Positions 8,834 through 18,659 of a stretch of 64,000 bases of DNA are shown one piece after another (position 1 is the stretch's first letter; each line of letters starts with the position of its first letter). The notes under the pieces are model-generated. The model made no database searches. It was not told the origin of the DNA and saw nothing but the letters and a program-made list of their open reading frames with translations. The position numbers and the translations under genes are program-made. Origin of the DNA: Mycolicibacterium tokaiense (GTDB lineage: Bacteria; Actinomycetota; Actinomycetes; Mycobacteriales; Mycobacteriaceae); NCBI RefSeq assembly GCF_010725885.1, contig NZ_AP022600.1, forward strand, positions 1,116,001 through 1,180,000, written 5' to 3'.

Positions 8834-9925
8834 ATGGTCGTGTCCTCCGACGCACCGGCCACGCAACCGCAGGAGGCGACCCGCGGCAGATACTGGTGGG
8901 TCCGCTGGGCAGTGCTGGCCGTGGTGCTGATCGTGCTGTCGGTCGAGGCGGCACTGGTGTGGGACCAGCTGGCCAAAGCCTGGCGCAGCCTGCTCGACGC
9001 CAACTGGTGGTGGGTGCTGGCCGCAGTGGCCGCCGCGATGCTGTCGATGCACAGCTTCGCCCAGATCCAGCGCACCCTGCTCAAGTCCGCCGGGGTGCCG
9101 GTGCGGCAGTGGCGCTCGGAAGCGGCCTTCTACGCCGGCAACTCACTGTCGACCACACTGCCCGGCGGACCGGTGCTCGCAGCGACATTTCTCTACCGGC
9201 AGCAACGCATGTGGGGTGCGTCGCCGGTGGTGGCCTCCTGGCAGCTGGTGATGTCGGGCGTCCTGCAGGCGGTGGGCCTGGCGCTGCTGGGCCTCGGCGG
9301 TGCATTCCTGTTGGGCGCCAAGAACAATCCGTTCTCGCTGCTGTTCACCCTCGGCGGGTTTGTCATCCTGCTGCTGCTGGCCCAGGCGGTGGTGTCCCGC
9401 CCCGAACTGCTCGACGGCATCGCGGTGCGGGTGCTGTCCTGGGTCAACCAGGTGCGCAACAAACCACTCGACACCGGGGTGGCCAAGTGGCGCGAGATCC
9501 TGGCGCAGCTGGAGTCGGTGAGCATGAGCCGGCGCACCCTCGGCACGGCCTTCAGCTGGTCGCTGTTCAACTGGATCACCGACGTCGCGTGCCTGGCGTT
9601 CGCCGCCTACGCCGCGGGCGGACACCCGTCGCTGGCCGGCCTCACCGTCGCCTACGCCGCCGCACGCGCGGTCGGGTCCATCCCGCTGATGCCGGGTGGG
9701 CTGCTGGTGGTGGAGGCCGTGCTGGTGCCCGGCCTGGTGTCCAGCGGCATGACCCTGCCCGCCGCCATCTCCGCGATGTTGATCTACCGGCTGGTCAGCT
9801 GGATCTTCATCGCCGCCATCGGCTGGGTGGTGTTCTTCTTCATGTTCCGCACCGAGAGCCAGATCGATCCGGACCTGGAAACCTCCGCCAAGTCCGACGA
9901 TCCCGACGAAGCCGAGGGCTCCTGA
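8834..9925 (+). CDS. YbhN/UPF0104-type flippase-like membrane protein (Rv0204c-like)
   Basis: This 363-residue polytopic protein of the lysylphosphatidylglycerol synthase transmembrane (YbhN/AglD2) family has about seven or eight membrane helices. The family-typical [13 protein letters not shown] segment is near residue 105 and [12 protein letters not shown] is near residue 285. The ATG at 8834 was chosen; an in-frame start at 8801 would add 11 residues close to the divergent gene. It likely handles a lipid-linked envelope precursor, but the substrate is not identifiable. Its stop overlaps the next start (TGATG), so it forms an operon with the M23 lipoprotein and DUF3054 gene. Confidence 0.82.
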   Translation: MVVSSDAPATQPQEATRGRYWWVRWAVLAVVLIVLSVEAALVWDQLAKAWRSLLDANWWWVLAAVAAAMLSMHSFAQIQRTLLKSAGVPVRQWRSEAAFYAGNSLSTTLPGGPVLAATFLYRQQRMWGASPVVASWQLVMSGVLQAVGLALLGLGGAFLLGAKNNPFSLLFTLGGFVILLLLAQAVVSRPELLDGIAVRVLSWVNQVRNKPLDTGVAKWREILAQLESVSMSRRTLGTAFSWSLFNWITDVACLAFAAYAAGGHPSLAGLTVAYAAARAVGSIPLMPGGLLVVEAVLVPGLVSSGMTLPAAISAMLIYRLVSWIFIAAIGWVVFFFMFRTESQIDPDLETSAKSDDPDEAEGS

Positions 9926-11121
9926 TGCGCGCCACCTTCTGTGTCACCGTTGCTGCGGTGTTGCTGACCGGCTGCGCGTCGGACACCGAGGCGCCGCCAA
10001 CCACCGAGACCGGGCCCGCACCGATGCTCACTCCCCTGGTCGGGTCCGCCGTGGCCGAACCGGTGCCCGTCCCGGCCACCGACGGGCGCATCCACCTGGC
10101 CTACGAGTTGACGCTGTCGAACACCCTGTCCACGGAGGTCACGATGACCTCGCTCTCGGCGAGATCCGGTGACCAGACGTTGGCCACGTTGCGTGGCGAC
10201 GACCTGGCATTCTGGACCCGCGCATTCGGTGCCGGCGCCGAGCCCACCGACGTGGTGAAGCCCGGTCAGACCGTCACCGTCTGGATGGATGTCGCACTGG
10301 ACGCGAACGCACAGCTGCCCACGGAACTGACCCATTCGGTCGATCTCGCGGTGGACAAACCCATCCCCGGCCTGGTGCCGGCCACCCTGACCCAACCGGT
10401 GGCCCCGGTGCCGGTGTCCGACCGCACCCCGGTGTCGGTGGCCGCCCCACTGGACGGACCGAACTGGCTGGACGGCGACGGCTGCTGCACCATGTCGGCA
10501 CACCGGAAGGCACTCAACCCGATCAACGGAAAGCTCTACGGCGCAGAACGTTTCGCCATCGACTACGTGCAACTGCGTGACGATCTACGGCTGTTCTCCG
10601 GCAGCGCCACCACCCCGGAGAGCTACCCCGGTTTCGGCGCGCAGATCCATGCGGTCGGCGACGGCACAGTGGTGGCGGTGGTGAACGACCTGCCCGAGCA
10701 GGTGCCGACCAAGGCGCCGCAGGGACTGCCGCTGGACCAGTACGGCGGCAATCACGTGGTCCAGGACCTCGGCGACGGCAACTACGCCTTCTACGCGCAC
10801 CTGCAACCCGGGACCATCACCGTCAAACCGGGTGACGATCTGAGCACCGGGCAGCCGTTCGCCGAGCTGGGCAACTCCGGCAACAGCGACGCACCGCACC
10901 TGCACTTCCACGTCATGGACGGTCCGGATCCGTTGATGGCCAACGGCTTACCGTTCGTCATCAAGAACTTCCAGCTGAGCCGGCGGGTGTCCTCGCCGGC
11001 CGCTCTGGACGCCGTGCTCACCGGCAAGCCGGCGGCGATGCAACCGGGCTTCGCCGCCAGGGACGAATCCGAGGTCATGCCCCTGGACCTGGATGTCATG
11101 AATTACTCTGTCGGACAATGA
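9925..11121 (+). CDS. Exported lipoprotein with M23 (LytM-like) peptidase domain
   Basis: This 398-residue lipoprotein has a signal peptide ending in the lipobox LLTGC (Cys17). Residues of roughly 40-165 form a beta-rich extension. The C-terminal half is an M23 domain with HLHFH at 325-329, whose HxH pair (H327, H329) is zinc ligand/catalytic, and D213 in FAIDY. The usual first zinc His of the HxGxD-type motif is not evident: the position reads ERFAIDY. Family members cleave peptidoglycan peptide bridges or act as non-catalytic activators of amidases. It lies in a three-gene overlapping operon with a YbhN-like protein and DUF3054. Confidence 0.82.
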   Translation: MRATFCVTVAAVLLTGCASDTEAPPTTETGPAPMLTPLVGSAVAEPVPVPATDGRIHLAYELTLSNTLSTEVTMTSLSARSGDQTLATLRGDDLAFWTRAFGAGAEPTDVVKPGQTVTVWMDVALDANAQLPTELTHSVDLAVDKPIPGLVPATLTQPVAPVPVSDRTPVSVAAPLDGPNWLDGDGCCTMSAHRKALNPINGKLYGAERFAIDYVQLRDDLRLFSGSATTPESYPGFGAQIHAVGDGTVVAVVNDLPEQVPTKAPQGLPLDQYGGNHVVQDLGDGNYAFYAHLQPGTITVKPGDDLSTGQPFAELGNSGNSDAPHLHFHVMDGPDPLMANGLPFVIKNFQLSRRVSSPAALDAVLTGKPAAMQPGFAARDESEVMPLDLDVMNYSVGQ

Positions 11122-11495
11122 AAGCTGACAAGACCATCACCGCGCTGGCCATCGACACCGCGGCGGTCATCACCTTCTGCACCATCGGGCGGCGCAGCCA
11201 CGCCGAGGGCCTGACCCTCTCCGGGATCGCCACCACTGCGTGGCCGTTCCTGACCGGCACCGCGGTGGGCTGGGTGGCCAGCCGCGGCTGGCGCAAGCCG
11301 ACCGCGCTGGTGCCGACCGGGCTGGTGGTGTGGGTGTCGACGGTGGTGGTCGGCATGCTTCTGCGCAAGCTGACCTCGGCGCCGGTGGCCGCCAGCTTCA
11401 TCGTGGTGGCCTCGTCGGTGACGGCGGTGTTCCTGTTGGGTTGGCGCTCAATCGTCGGTTGGCGGGGCCACCGCAACCGTCAGCGTCGCGCGTAG
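11118..11495 (+). CDS. DUF3054 small membrane protein
   Basis: This 125-residue protein has about four membrane helices and the DUF3054 pattern: an N-terminal AIDTAAVITFCTIGRRSHAEG, then a TAWPFLTG segment. Function is unknown; the family is common in actinobacteria. The ATG overlaps the stop of the M23 lipoprotein by four bases (ATGA). Its 3' end overlaps the convergent histidine kinase gene by 48 bases, so antisense interference between the two transcripts is possible. Confidence 0.85.
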   Translation: MKADKTITALAIDTAAVITFCTIGRRSHAEGLTLSGIATTAWPFLTGTAVGWVASRGWRKPTALVPTGLVVWVSTVVVGMLLRKLTSAPVAASFIVVASSVTAVFLLGWRSIVGWRGHRNRQRRA

Positions 11496-12824
11496 GCCGC
11501 CCAGCGGGCCGTCGGACAACTCGATGGTGCCGCCGTGCAGCACCGCCTGCTGCTCCACCAGCGCCAGGCCCAATCCGGAGCCACCCACCGCGGCGGTGCT
11601 GCCGCGGGAGAAGCGTTGCAGCACCGCGGTGTGCTCCTCGACCGGCAGACCGCGGCCGTTGTCGTCCACCACGATCACCATCGAAGCGCCCGCGCGGGCG
11701 GCCGACAACACCACCCGGGTGGCGTGCCCGTGGGTCACGGCGTTGCGCACCAGGTTGTCCACCGCCAGCCGTAGGCCGGTGGGCCAGCCCAGAATGGTTC
11801 CGGCTCCCTCACAGTCGACGCTGATCTCTGCGGCTGCGGTGGCGCGGCTGCTGTTCTCCCGGGCCACCCGGTCCAGCAGCTCCTCGACATCGATGACCTC
11901 GACGTCGGCGGTCTGGGCCAGCTGACCGGAGGCCAGCTGGCCCAGTGCGGTGATGGTCGCCTCCACCCGGCGCTGGGCGCGGGACAGGTCGGCCACCACC
12001 TCGGCGCGCTCGTCGGCGGGCAGGTCGTGGATGCGCAGGGTGTCCAGATCGGCACGCATGGCGGTCAGCGGGGTGCGCAGCTCGTGAGCGGCGTTGGCGG
12101 CGAAGTCCTGAGCGGCCTGCAGCGAGTTGGTGGTCGACTGTTGCGCGGCGGCCAGGCGTTTGAGCATGCCGACCATGGCCTCGGACAGATCCTCGGCCTC
12201 TTTGGTGCCGTGCACCGGGGTGATCTGCTCGACGCCGCCGTCCCCGAGTTGGCGGGTCTGCTCGGTCAGTTTGCGCAACGGGCGCGTTGCCGCGCCGGCC
12301 AGGAACCAGCCGAGCCCGCCGGCGAGCAGCACGGCCACCACCCCGACCAGGATGTAGATGGGGATGCGCTGGCTGGAGAGCAGGATGCTGTCGGCCCGGA
12401 TGCCGATCGACATCAGCACATCGGAGCCCTGCTGCTCGAGCCGGACCGTGCGGACCCGGTAGTCCACGCCGTTGACCGTGACGGTCTCGGTGCCTTCGGG
12501 AAGCTCGGGCAGCTGAAAACCGCGCTGGAACACCACGTCTCCGCTGGCCGGCGCCCGGCCGGTGGTGAGCACGCCGCGGCGCGGGTCCTGCGCCTGGTCG
12601 GGGTACATGCTGGCGTCGACGATGGAGTCGAGCCGGCGGTCCAGCTGGGCCTCGTCGTTGTTGGCCAGCACCACCGAGGTCAGGATGGCGAGCACCGCCA
12701 CCACCAGCGCCGACGCGATACCCGCGGCCAGCGCGACCCGGGTGCGCAGCGACACCCGGTAGGTGAACCGGCGCCACAGGGACAGCGAACCCGTGGGGGC
12801 GTCCGGATCGGCGGTCACGCTCAA
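11448..12824 (-). CDS. Sensor histidine kinase, PrrB-like
   Basis: This 458-residue membrane sensor kinase has TM1 at about 28-54 and a roughly 100-residue extracytoplasmic sensor. TM2 is at about 155-178, followed by HAMP, a HisKA box [10 protein letters not shown] with phospho-accepting H247, and an HATPase domain with VDDNGRGLP and [13 protein letters not shown] start at 12824 overlaps the regulator's TGA by four bases; a GTG at 12818 is the alternative. It resembles PrrB (Rv0902c) but sits beside hemophore genes, so it may be a paralogue with a heme- or envelope-related signal (inference). It phosphorylates the adjacent response regulator. Confidence 0.88.
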   Translation of the reverse strand: MSVTADPDAPTGSLSLWRRFTYRVSLRTRVALAAGIASALVVAVLAILTSVVLANNDEAQLDRRLDSIVDASMYPDQAQDPRRGVLTTGRAPASGDVVFQRGFQLPELPEGTETVTVNGVDYRVRTVRLEQQGSDVLMSIGIRADSILLSSQRIPIYILVGVVAVLLAGGLGWFLAGAATRPLRKLTEQTRQLGDGGVEQITPVHGTKEAEDLSEAMVGMLKRLAAAQQSTTNSLQAAQDFAANAAHELRTPLTAMRADLDTLRIHDLPADERAEVVADLSRAQRRVEATITALGQLASGQLAQTADVEVIDVEELLDRVARENSSRATAAAEISVDCEGAGTILGWPTGLRLAVDNLVRNAVTHGHATRVVLSAARAGASMVIVVDDNGRGLPVEEHTAVLQRFSRGSTAAVGGSGLGLALVEQQAVLHGGTIELSDGPLGGLRATLTVAVAPPTDD

Positions 12825-13543
12825 GTGTCGTCCCGCAGCACGTACCCGATCCCACGCACGGTGTGGATCACCCGGGGCACGCCGTCGCGTTCGAGTTTGC
12901 GTCGCAGGTAACTGATGAAGACATCGGCGACGTTGGTGTCGACGTCGAAGTCGTAGCCCCAGACCAGCTCCAGCAGACGCTGCCGGGACAGCACCACCCC
13001 GGCGTTCTCCGCGAGGACGGCGAGCAGGTCGAACTCCCGCTTGGTCAGCTCCACCCGCTCGCCCGCCACGAAGACCAGGCGGCGGGCGGTGTCGATGGTC
13101 AGCGGCCCGACCGTCATGGCGTCCGAGCGTTCCTCCGAGGCCGCCCGGCGGCGCAGCAGCGCGTGCAGGCGCGCCACCAGCTCACCCAGATCGAACGGCT
13201 TGGTCAGGTAGTCGTCGGCGCCCGCCTCCAGCCCGGCAATCCGGTCATTGACGGTATCGCGCGCTGAGAGCACGCAGATCGGGATGTCGTTACCCAGCGC
13301 ACGCAGGGCCGTCACCACGGCGACGCCATCGAGTTCGGGCATCTGCACATCCAGGACCAGCGCGTCGTGCGTCTCGTTGGACAGCAGCCGCAGCGCTTCC
13401 TTGCCGGTGGCCGCCACCCGCACGTCGAAACCCGAATGGCGCAGGCCTCGGGCTACCGAGGTGCGCACATCCGGGTCGTCGTCGACCATCAACACCATGT
13501 GGCCCGCCGTCCCCTTGGCGGGCGAGTCAGTTCCGCCAGGCAC
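12821..13543 (-). CDS. OmpR/PrrA-like DNA-binding response regulator
   Basis: This 240-residue regulator has a receiver domain with an acidic pocket (DDD at 21-23), phospho-acceptor D65 (LVLDVQMP) and K115 (YLTKPF). A C-terminal OmpR-type winged helix follows, containing [14 protein letters not shown] and the [11 protein letters not shown] end. It is similar to PrrA (Rv0903c). The GTG start overlaps the last base of the upstream hemophore stop codon, and the stop overlaps the kinase start. A hemophore, regulator and kinase are therefore translated as one coupled unit. Confidence 0.9.
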   Translation of the reverse strand: MPGGTDSPAKGTAGHMVLMVDDDPDVRTSVARGLRHSGFDVRVAATGKEALRLLSNETHDALVLDVQMPELDGVAVVTALRALGNDIPICVLSARDTVNDRIAGLEAGADDYLTKPFDLGELVARLHALLRRRAASEERSDAMTVGPLTIDTARRLVFVAGERVELTKREFDLLAVLAENAGVVLSRQRLLELVWGYDFDVDTNVADVFISYLRRKLERDGVPRVIHTVRGIGYVLRDDT

Positions 13544-13920
13544 TAGAGAATGTCGACGTCGCCATCACCGTCGGTGTCCCCGCAGCGCAGCCGGATGTCC
13601 TGCAAGGGCTTGCGGATGTTGGTGAGCTCACCGGCAACCACGGGGTTGGCCGCGAAGTACTCCTCGACCTGGGGCCGGATCTCTTCGTGGGACTGGCCGT
13701 GCAGGCTGGTGAAGAAGTTGTTCACGTCCGGGTGGGTGAACAGGTAGGCAGAGGTGGCTGCCGAGACACCGGAGGCGACGCCGGACAGGTCGGCGGCGGT
13801 GCAGTTCGGCGGCGGCACCGGCTCGGCAAACGCCGAGGGGGCGACGGTGAGAAGCATCGCTCCGCTGATCGCGCCGGCTCCTACGACTCCGACAACCGCG
13901 CGACGGGCTGTGAGCAACAT
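13543..13920 (-). CDS. Hemophore-like exported heme-binding protein (Rv0203 family)
   Basis: This 125-residue secreted protein has a signal peptide ending AFA-EP (about residue 32) and two cysteines, Cys40 and one near the C-terminus (LRCGD), that may pair. The heme-contact motif YLFTH places Tyr59 and His63 at the same numbers and spacing as the Tyr59/His63 I recall for Rv0203. AGGAG sits 8 bases before the ATG at 13920; an in-frame upstream extension was rejected because it lacks such a site. Hemophores of this family bind heme outside the cell and hand it to MmpL3/MmpL11. Its stop overlaps the response regulator start by one base. Confidence 0.85.
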   Translation of the reverse strand: MLLTARRAVVGVVGAGAISGAMLLTVAPSAFAEPVPPPNCTAADLSGVASGVSAATSAYLFTHPDVNNFFTSLHGQSHEEIRPQVEEYFAANPVVAGELTNIRKPLQDIRLRCGDTDGDGDVDIL

Positions 13921-14045
13921 TGATCGGCTCCTTTGAGAGGGGTCCGTGATTCTGACCTGCAAAGCTAATCAGATTCCTGGGCCAGTTTCCTGGGTTGTGC
14001 CCACACCAGCGTGCTCGCGCCGGGATGACCCGGGACGCACCGACC

Positions 14046-14540
14046 TCAGCGCAGGCCGTTTCCGGTGCCTACAGGCAGTGCTGCCGCAGCCGGCGCGCCA
14101 CCGATGACGGCGTTGGCCGCATCCGGCAAACCTGCAGGTAGACCGCTTTGTGCACCGCCCTGCTGGGCCGCCTGCATCAGACCGAGAACCTGTGGCAGCG
14201 AGATCGGCAGCTTGCACTTGGCGGTCAGCGACGTCAGCGGTTGCTGAATGGCCTCCAGATCCTCGGCCGCCTGCGGGTCGCGTTCGAAATACAGCTTGAG
14301 CGCGGCAATGGAGTTGGGCCCGGCGGGCTGGGCGGCCAACATGGTCAGTACCTCGTTGGTCTCGGGATGCGCCTCGAGATAGATGCCGGTGTTGGTGCCC
14401 ACCGAGCCGACGGTCCGGGCGATCTGGCTGGCCGCACACGGGTTCGGGGCGGCCACCGCGCTCGGGGCGGCCAGCAGGGTGGCGGCAGCGGTGCCGGCCC
14501 CGGCCAGTACCGCGGTGATGACGGAGATCTTGACGGCCAT
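14046..14540 (-). CDS. Second hemophore-like exported protein (Rv0203 family)
   Basis: This 164-residue protein has a signal peptide ending AVA-AP (about residue 31). The core pattern matches its neighbour: Cys35, a YLEAH motif (Tyr54, His58), and a second Cys in TAKCKL. It carries an extra Gly/Ala/Gln-rich tail not found in the other copy. The ATG at 14540 has AGGAG 7 bases upstream; longer frame extensions lack a ribosome site. It lies 125 bases upstream of the first hemophore gene on the same strand and diverges from mmpL11. Tandem hemophores here resemble the M. smegmatis arrangement I recall. Role in heme capture is inferred from family. Confidence 0.82.
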   Translation of the reverse strand: MAVKISVITAVLAGAGTAAATLLAAPSAVAAPNPCAASQIARTVGSVGTNTGIYLEAHPETNEVLTMLAAQPAGPNSIAALKLYFERDPQAAEDLEAIQQPLTSLTAKCKLPISLPQVLGLMQAAQQGGAQSGLPAGLPDAANAVIGGAPAAAALPVGTGNGLR

Positions 14541-14741
14541 GCGGGCACTCCTGACGCAGTCGACTTCGGTCCCTGATCCCCCGACCTGGTCTGTTGTCCC
14601 CACAGATAGTGCCATCCGCAGGAGCCGGCGTGCCAATTCAGCACACCTGATCGAGATCTCGCCGAGACTCAGCGCACAGCCTGCTGCGGTACGCTCGCAC
14701 CACTCGGGGACGAACACGGGGAGATCGCCATCCAGCAGTTC

Positions 14742-17720
14742 ATGATGCGACTGAGCAGCCTGTTACGCAGGTTCCGCTGGTTGGTCTTCGCGGCGTGGGT
14801 GCTGGCGCTGGTGCCGGCCGTCTGGCTGATTCTCACCCAGTCGAGCAACCTGACCGGCGGTGGTTTCGAAGTCGAGGGTTCGCAGTCGCTGCACGTGCAG
14901 TACGAGATCGAGGATCACTTTCCCGACGAAGGCGCCTCGCCGCTGGCGCTGGTGGCCGCTCCGCGCGCCGACGCCAGCTACCAGGACATGACCGCGGCGG
15001 TGGCCGAGCTGGAACGCATGGCGGCCGAGGTGCCCAGCGTCACCATCGTGCCCAACCCCGTCCAACCTCCGCCGCAGCCCGACCGGCCCTATGTGGTGTC
15101 GCTGAAGCTGGGCTTCGACAACAGCGGCGCGGTCGACACCGCCAAGCAGCTGCGCGAAAAGGTCGGCATCAGCGGCGAGCAACCCGGTGAGACTGCCGAG
15201 GGCAAGGTTCGGCTGTACGTGATCGGCCAAGGCGCGTTGGGCGCGGCCGCCTCCGAGTCCACCAAACACGACATCGCCGAAGCCGAGAAGTGGAACCTGC
15301 CGATCGTCCTGGCGGTGCTGCTGGCCGTGTTCGGTTCGCTGGCCGCGGCGGCCATCCCGCTGCTCATCGGCATCTGCACCGTGGTGGTGACCATGGGGCT
15401 GGTCTTCCTGCTGTCGATGTTCACCACCATGTCGGTGTTCGTGACCTCCACGGTCACGATGCTCGGCATCGCGTTGGCCATCGACTACTCCCTGTTCATC
15501 CTGATGCGGTTCCGCGAAGAACTGCGCGCGGGTCGCGACGTCCAGCAGGCCACCGACGCCGCGATGGCCACCTCGGGTCTGGCGGTGGTGCTCTCCGGTG
15601 CCACCGTCATCGCTTCGGTGACGGGGCTCTATCTGATCAACACCCCGGTGCTGAACTCGATGGCCACCGGCGCCATCCTGGCGGTCGCGGTGGCGGTGCT
15701 GACGTCGGCGACCCTCATCCCGGCGGTGCTGACCACCTTCGGCCGCGCCGCCGCCAAACGGTCCCGGGTGCTGCACTGGGGCCGGCGGGCCGAAACCACC
15801 CAGTCCCGGTTCTGGACCCGGTGGATCGGCGGGGTGATGCGCCGGCCGTGGCTCTCGGCGCTGGGCGCGACGGTGGTGTTGCTGGTGATGGCCGCGCCGG
15901 TGCTGTCGATGTCGCTGGGCAACAGCATGCTGCGCCAGTTCGACGCCACCCACGAGATCCGCGGCGGTGTGGGCGCGGCGGCCGAGGCACTGGGACCCGG
16001 TGCGCTGGGCCCGGTCCGCGTGCTGGTCACCTTCCCCGAGGGCAACGCCGGTGCGCCGCCGAACATGGCCGTCGTCGACGCCATCGGCGCGGAGATGGAC
16101 CGGGCGGTCAACGTCGTGTCGGTGACCCCCGCGGTGGTCTCCGATGACGGGCGCAGCGCCCTGCTGTCCGCCGTGCTGGCCGTCGACCCCGAGGACATCG
16201 CCGCCCGCCAGACCATTGACCTCCTGCGCGACCAGTTGCCCCGCGTGCCCGGCGCCGAGGGGGTGTCCGTCGACGTCGGCGGCCCCACTGCGTTGATCAA
16301 GGACTTCGACGACCGGGTGTCGCACATGGAGCCGTGGGTGTTCGTGTTCGTCGCCCTGATCGCGTTCCTGATGTTGCTGGCCGCCATCCGCTCGGTGTTC
16401 CTGGCGCTCAAGGGCGTGGTGATGACCGTGCTGTCGGTGGCCGCGGCCTACGGCAGCCTGGTGGTGATCTTCCAGTGGGGCTGGCTGCAGGACCTGGGCT
16501 TCGAACCGCTGGGCTCCATCGACAGCACCATCCCGCCGCTGGTCCTGGCGCTGACCTTCGGGCTGTCGATGGACTACGAGATCTTCCTGCTGACGCGGGT
16601 CCGCGAGCGGTTCTTGCAATCCGGCGACACCAAGGACGCGGTGGCCTACGGGGTGTCGACCAGCGCCCGCACCATCACCAGCGCGGCTCTGATCATGATC
16701 GCGGTGTTCATCGGCTTCGCGTTCGCCGGTATGCCGCTGGTGGCCCAGCTGGGGGTGGCGTGTGCGGTGGCCATCGCGGTGGACGCCACGGTGGTCCGAC
16801 TGGTGCTGGTGCCCGCCCTGATGGCGATGTTCGACCAGTGGAACTGGTGGCTGCCCAAGGGGCTGGGCCGCATCCTGCCGTCGGTGGATTTCGAGAAACC
16901 GCTGCCGAAGGTCGACCTGGGCGACCTGGTGATCATCCCCGACGACATCTCCGCACTGGTGGCGCCCAACGCCGATATGCGGATGGTGGTCAAGTCGGCC
17001 GCCAAGCTCAAGGACCTGGCTCCCGACGCCATCACCGTGGCGGACCCGCTGGCGTTCAGCGGGTGCACCGGGCTCTCCGCCCTGACCACCGCCTTCAAGG
17101 CCAAGGTGAAGGGGCTCGACGAGGCCCGCGCGGTCAGCGCCCGGCAAGCCCGCCTGGGGCTGCCGCTGCGCCGCAACCGCAGCGACCGGGCCCAGGCGTC
17201 CGAGGGCAACGGCCAGGCCACGGTGCGGGTGCACCGGCCGGTCCACCCGGTCACGATGTGGCGCGGGCGGCTGTCGGTGGCGCTCGATGCCCTCAGCGTG
17301 CAGAACGACCCCGCCGGCGACTATCACCACGCCCTGCGTCGACAGTGCCCGCTGGAGACCACGAATGTGCAGTTGCCCACCGGGGACCGGCTGCGCATCC
17401 CCACCGGCGCGGAGACCATTCGGCTCAAGGGCTACCTGATCATGTGCCGCAACCACCGTCGCGACTTCGCCGACTTCGCAGACCTGGTGGATGCCATGGA
17501 GCCGCAGACGGCGGCGGTCGCGCTGGGCACCATCGACAGGTACTACTCTGGGCAACCGACCGATCGACAGTGGGTCGCCACCCAGTTGCTCCGCAGGCTC
17601 TCCGATCCCCATCCCGATGATGCGGGCGACGACGCCGGTCCCGACGCTGAGGCAGACTGGGAGAAGGTCAGGCAGCGGTGTCTGGCAGTGGCCGTGGCGA
17701 TGCTGGAGGAGGCGAGGTGA
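14742..17720 (+). CDS. mmpL11: MmpL11 RND family lipid transporter
   Basis: This 992-residue inner-membrane transporter has the N-terminus MMRLSSLLRRFRWLVF typical of MmpL11 (Rv0202c). It shows the two-repeat RND architecture with proton-relay pairs D248-Y249 (AIDYSLF) and D611-Y612 (SMDYEIF). MmpL11 exports monomeromycolyl diacylglycerol and mycolate wax esters and has been implicated with MmpL3 in heme uptake from Rv0203. The roughly 260-residue cytoplasmic tail is Arg/Asp-rich. The stop overlaps the next gene's GTG by four bases. A divergent 201-bp region separates it from the hemophore genes. Confidence 0.95.
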   Translation: MMRLSSLLRRFRWLVFAAWVLALVPAVWLILTQSSNLTGGGFEVEGSQSLHVQYEIEDHFPDEGASPLALVAAPRADASYQDMTAAVAELERMAAEVPSVTIVPNPVQPPPQPDRPYVVSLKLGFDNSGAVDTAKQLREKVGISGEQPGETAEGKVRLYVIGQGALGAAASESTKHDIAEAEKWNLPIVLAVLLAVFGSLAAAAIPLLIGICTVVVTMGLVFLLSMFTTMSVFVTSTVTMLGIALAIDYSLFILMRFREELRAGRDVQQATDAAMATSGLAVVLSGATVIASVTGLYLINTPVLNSMATGAILAVAVAVLTSATLIPAVLTTFGRAAAKRSRVLHWGRRAETTQSRFWTRWIGGVMRRPWLSALGATVVLLVMAAPVLSMSLGNSMLRQFDATHEIRGGVGAAAEALGPGALGPVRVLVTFPEGNAGAPPNMAVVDAIGAEMDRAVNVVSVTPAVVSDDGRSALLSAVLAVDPEDIAARQTIDLLRDQLPRVPGAEGVSVDVGGPTALIKDFDDRVSHMEPWVFVFVALIAFLMLLAAIRSVFLALKGVVMTVLSVAAAYGSLVVIFQWGWLQDLGFEPLGSIDSTIPPLVLALTFGLSMDYEIFLLTRVRERFLQSGDTKDAVAYGVSTSARTITSAALIMIAVFIGFAFAGMPLVAQLGVACAVAIAVDATVVRLVLVPALMAMFDQWNWWLPKGLGRILPSVDFEKPLPKVDLGDLVIIPDDISALVAPNADMRMVVKSAAKLKDLAPDAITVADPLAFSGCTGLSALTTAFKAKVKGLDEARAVSARQARLGLPLRRNRSDRAQASEGNGQATVRVHRPVHPVTMWRGRLSVALDALSVQNDPAGDYHHALRRQCPLETTNVQLPTGDRLRIPTGAETIRLKGYLIMCRNHRRDFADFADLVDAMEPQTAAVALGTIDRYYSGQPTDRQWVATQLLRRLSDPHPDDAGDDAGPDAEADWEKVRQRCLAVAVAMLEEAR

Positions 17721-18208
17721 CGTTGTCCGCAGATGCTCGTCGGCCGGACCTGCAGGCCGGTCCCGGCGTCCCCGCCGACCGTCCGGTCGAATTCTGGTCC
17801 ACCGCCGCCATCCGGTCGGCGCTCGAAACCGGCGACATCACCGTCTGGCAGCGCATCGTGGTCGCCATCAAGCGTGATCCGTTCGGCCGCACCGCACGTC
17901 AGGTCGAGGAAGTGCTGGAGAAGTCCGAACCGCTGGGGATCTCCAAGGCACTGTCGGAGGTCCTGGTGCGCAGCCGTCAGCACCTGGAGGCCAACGAGCG
18001 CGCCGAAGCCGCCCGGCACGTCCGGCTGTTGCTCAACCGTTCCGGGCTCTCGGAACAGGAATTCGCTTCGCGGATCGGCGTTCCCGTGGCCGACCTGACG
18101 GTGTACCTCGACGGTGAGGTGTCGCCGCCGGCGTCGCTGATGATCCGGATGCGCCGATTGTCCGACCGGTTCGCCAAGATGCGCACACCCCGTCCCGGGC
18201 CCAGCTGA
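17717..18208 (+). CDS. Small helix-turn-helix-like cytoplasmic protein (Rv0201c-like)
   Basis: This 163-residue protein starts at a GTG that overlaps the mmpL11 stop (GTGA). The N-terminal half is helical. Residues of roughly 100-150 (LLLNRSGLSEQEFASRIGV through the MRRLSD segment) look like an XRE-type helix-turn-helix. This position downstream of mmpL11 matches Rv0201c. It may regulate the locus or serve as a cytoplasmic accessory of MmpL11; neither is shown by sequence. Confidence 0.75.
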   Translation: MTLSADARRPDLQAGPGVPADRPVEFWSTAAIRSALETGDITVWQRIVVAIKRDPFGRTARQVEEVLEKSEPLGISKALSEVLVRSRQHLEANERAEAARHVRLLLNRSGLSEQEFASRIGVPVADLTVYLDGEVSPPASLMIRMRRLSDRFAKMRTPRPGPS

Positions 18209-18215
18209 CACTGCC

Positions 18216-18620
18216 ATGACACTCGAGGAAATCCTGCGGCAGACCCGCACGGTGGCGGTGGTGGGCGCGTCGGCCAACCCCGCGCGCCCGAGCCACGGCG
18301 TGTACCGCTACCTCAAGACCCACACCGACTACGACGTGTACCCGGTGAACCCCACCATCAGCGACCTCGACGGCGACCCGGTGTATGCCACGCTGGCGGA
18401 TCTGCCGGTGGTCCCGGACCTGGTGGACGTGTTTCGCCGCGTCGAGGAGCTGCCGGCGGTGCTCGCGGACGTACTGGCCCTGCCGTCGCTGCCGGCCACG
18501 CTGTGGTTGCAGCAGGGCCTCTTCCACGAGCAGGTTGGCCGCGACGCGCACGCCGCGGGTCTGCACGTGGTGATGGACCGTTGCCTGAAGGTGGATCACG
18601 CGCAGTGGGTCGGCCGCTGA
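18216..18620 (+). CDS. CoA-binding domain protein (YccU type)
   Basis: This 134-residue protein is a single Rossmann-like CoA_binding_2 domain: an N-terminal TVAVVGASANPARPSHGV nucleotide-binding loop, a YPVNP motif near residue 46, and VDVFRR then LWLQQG. It resembles the CoA-binding half of succinyl-CoA synthetase. The exact role is unknown, possibly an acyl-CoA sensor or protein acylation partner. It lies 7 bases after the Rv0201c-like gene and probably shares the mmpL11 transcript. Confidence 0.88.
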   Translation: MTLEEILRQTRTVAVVGASANPARPSHGVYRYLKTHTDYDVYPVNPTISDLDGDPVYATLADLPVVPDLVDVFRRVEELPAVLADVLALPSLPATLWLQQGLFHEQVGRDAHAAGLHVVMDRCLKVDHAQWVGR

Positions 18621-18659
18621 GCGGCACCGTGTCGCGGGTGGTCACCAACCTGGGTTAAC

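Noticed and set aside
8761..9084. N-terminal extension of the AI-2E permease up to 9084
   Set aside because: It would cover the divergent YbhN-like gene; the peptide is Ser/Thr/Ala-rich and unlike the family, so the start at 8760 is used.
14763..17612. 949-codon open frame opposite mmpL11
   Set aside because: Same low-complexity His/Arg/Gln composition, antisense to a clear MmpL11.
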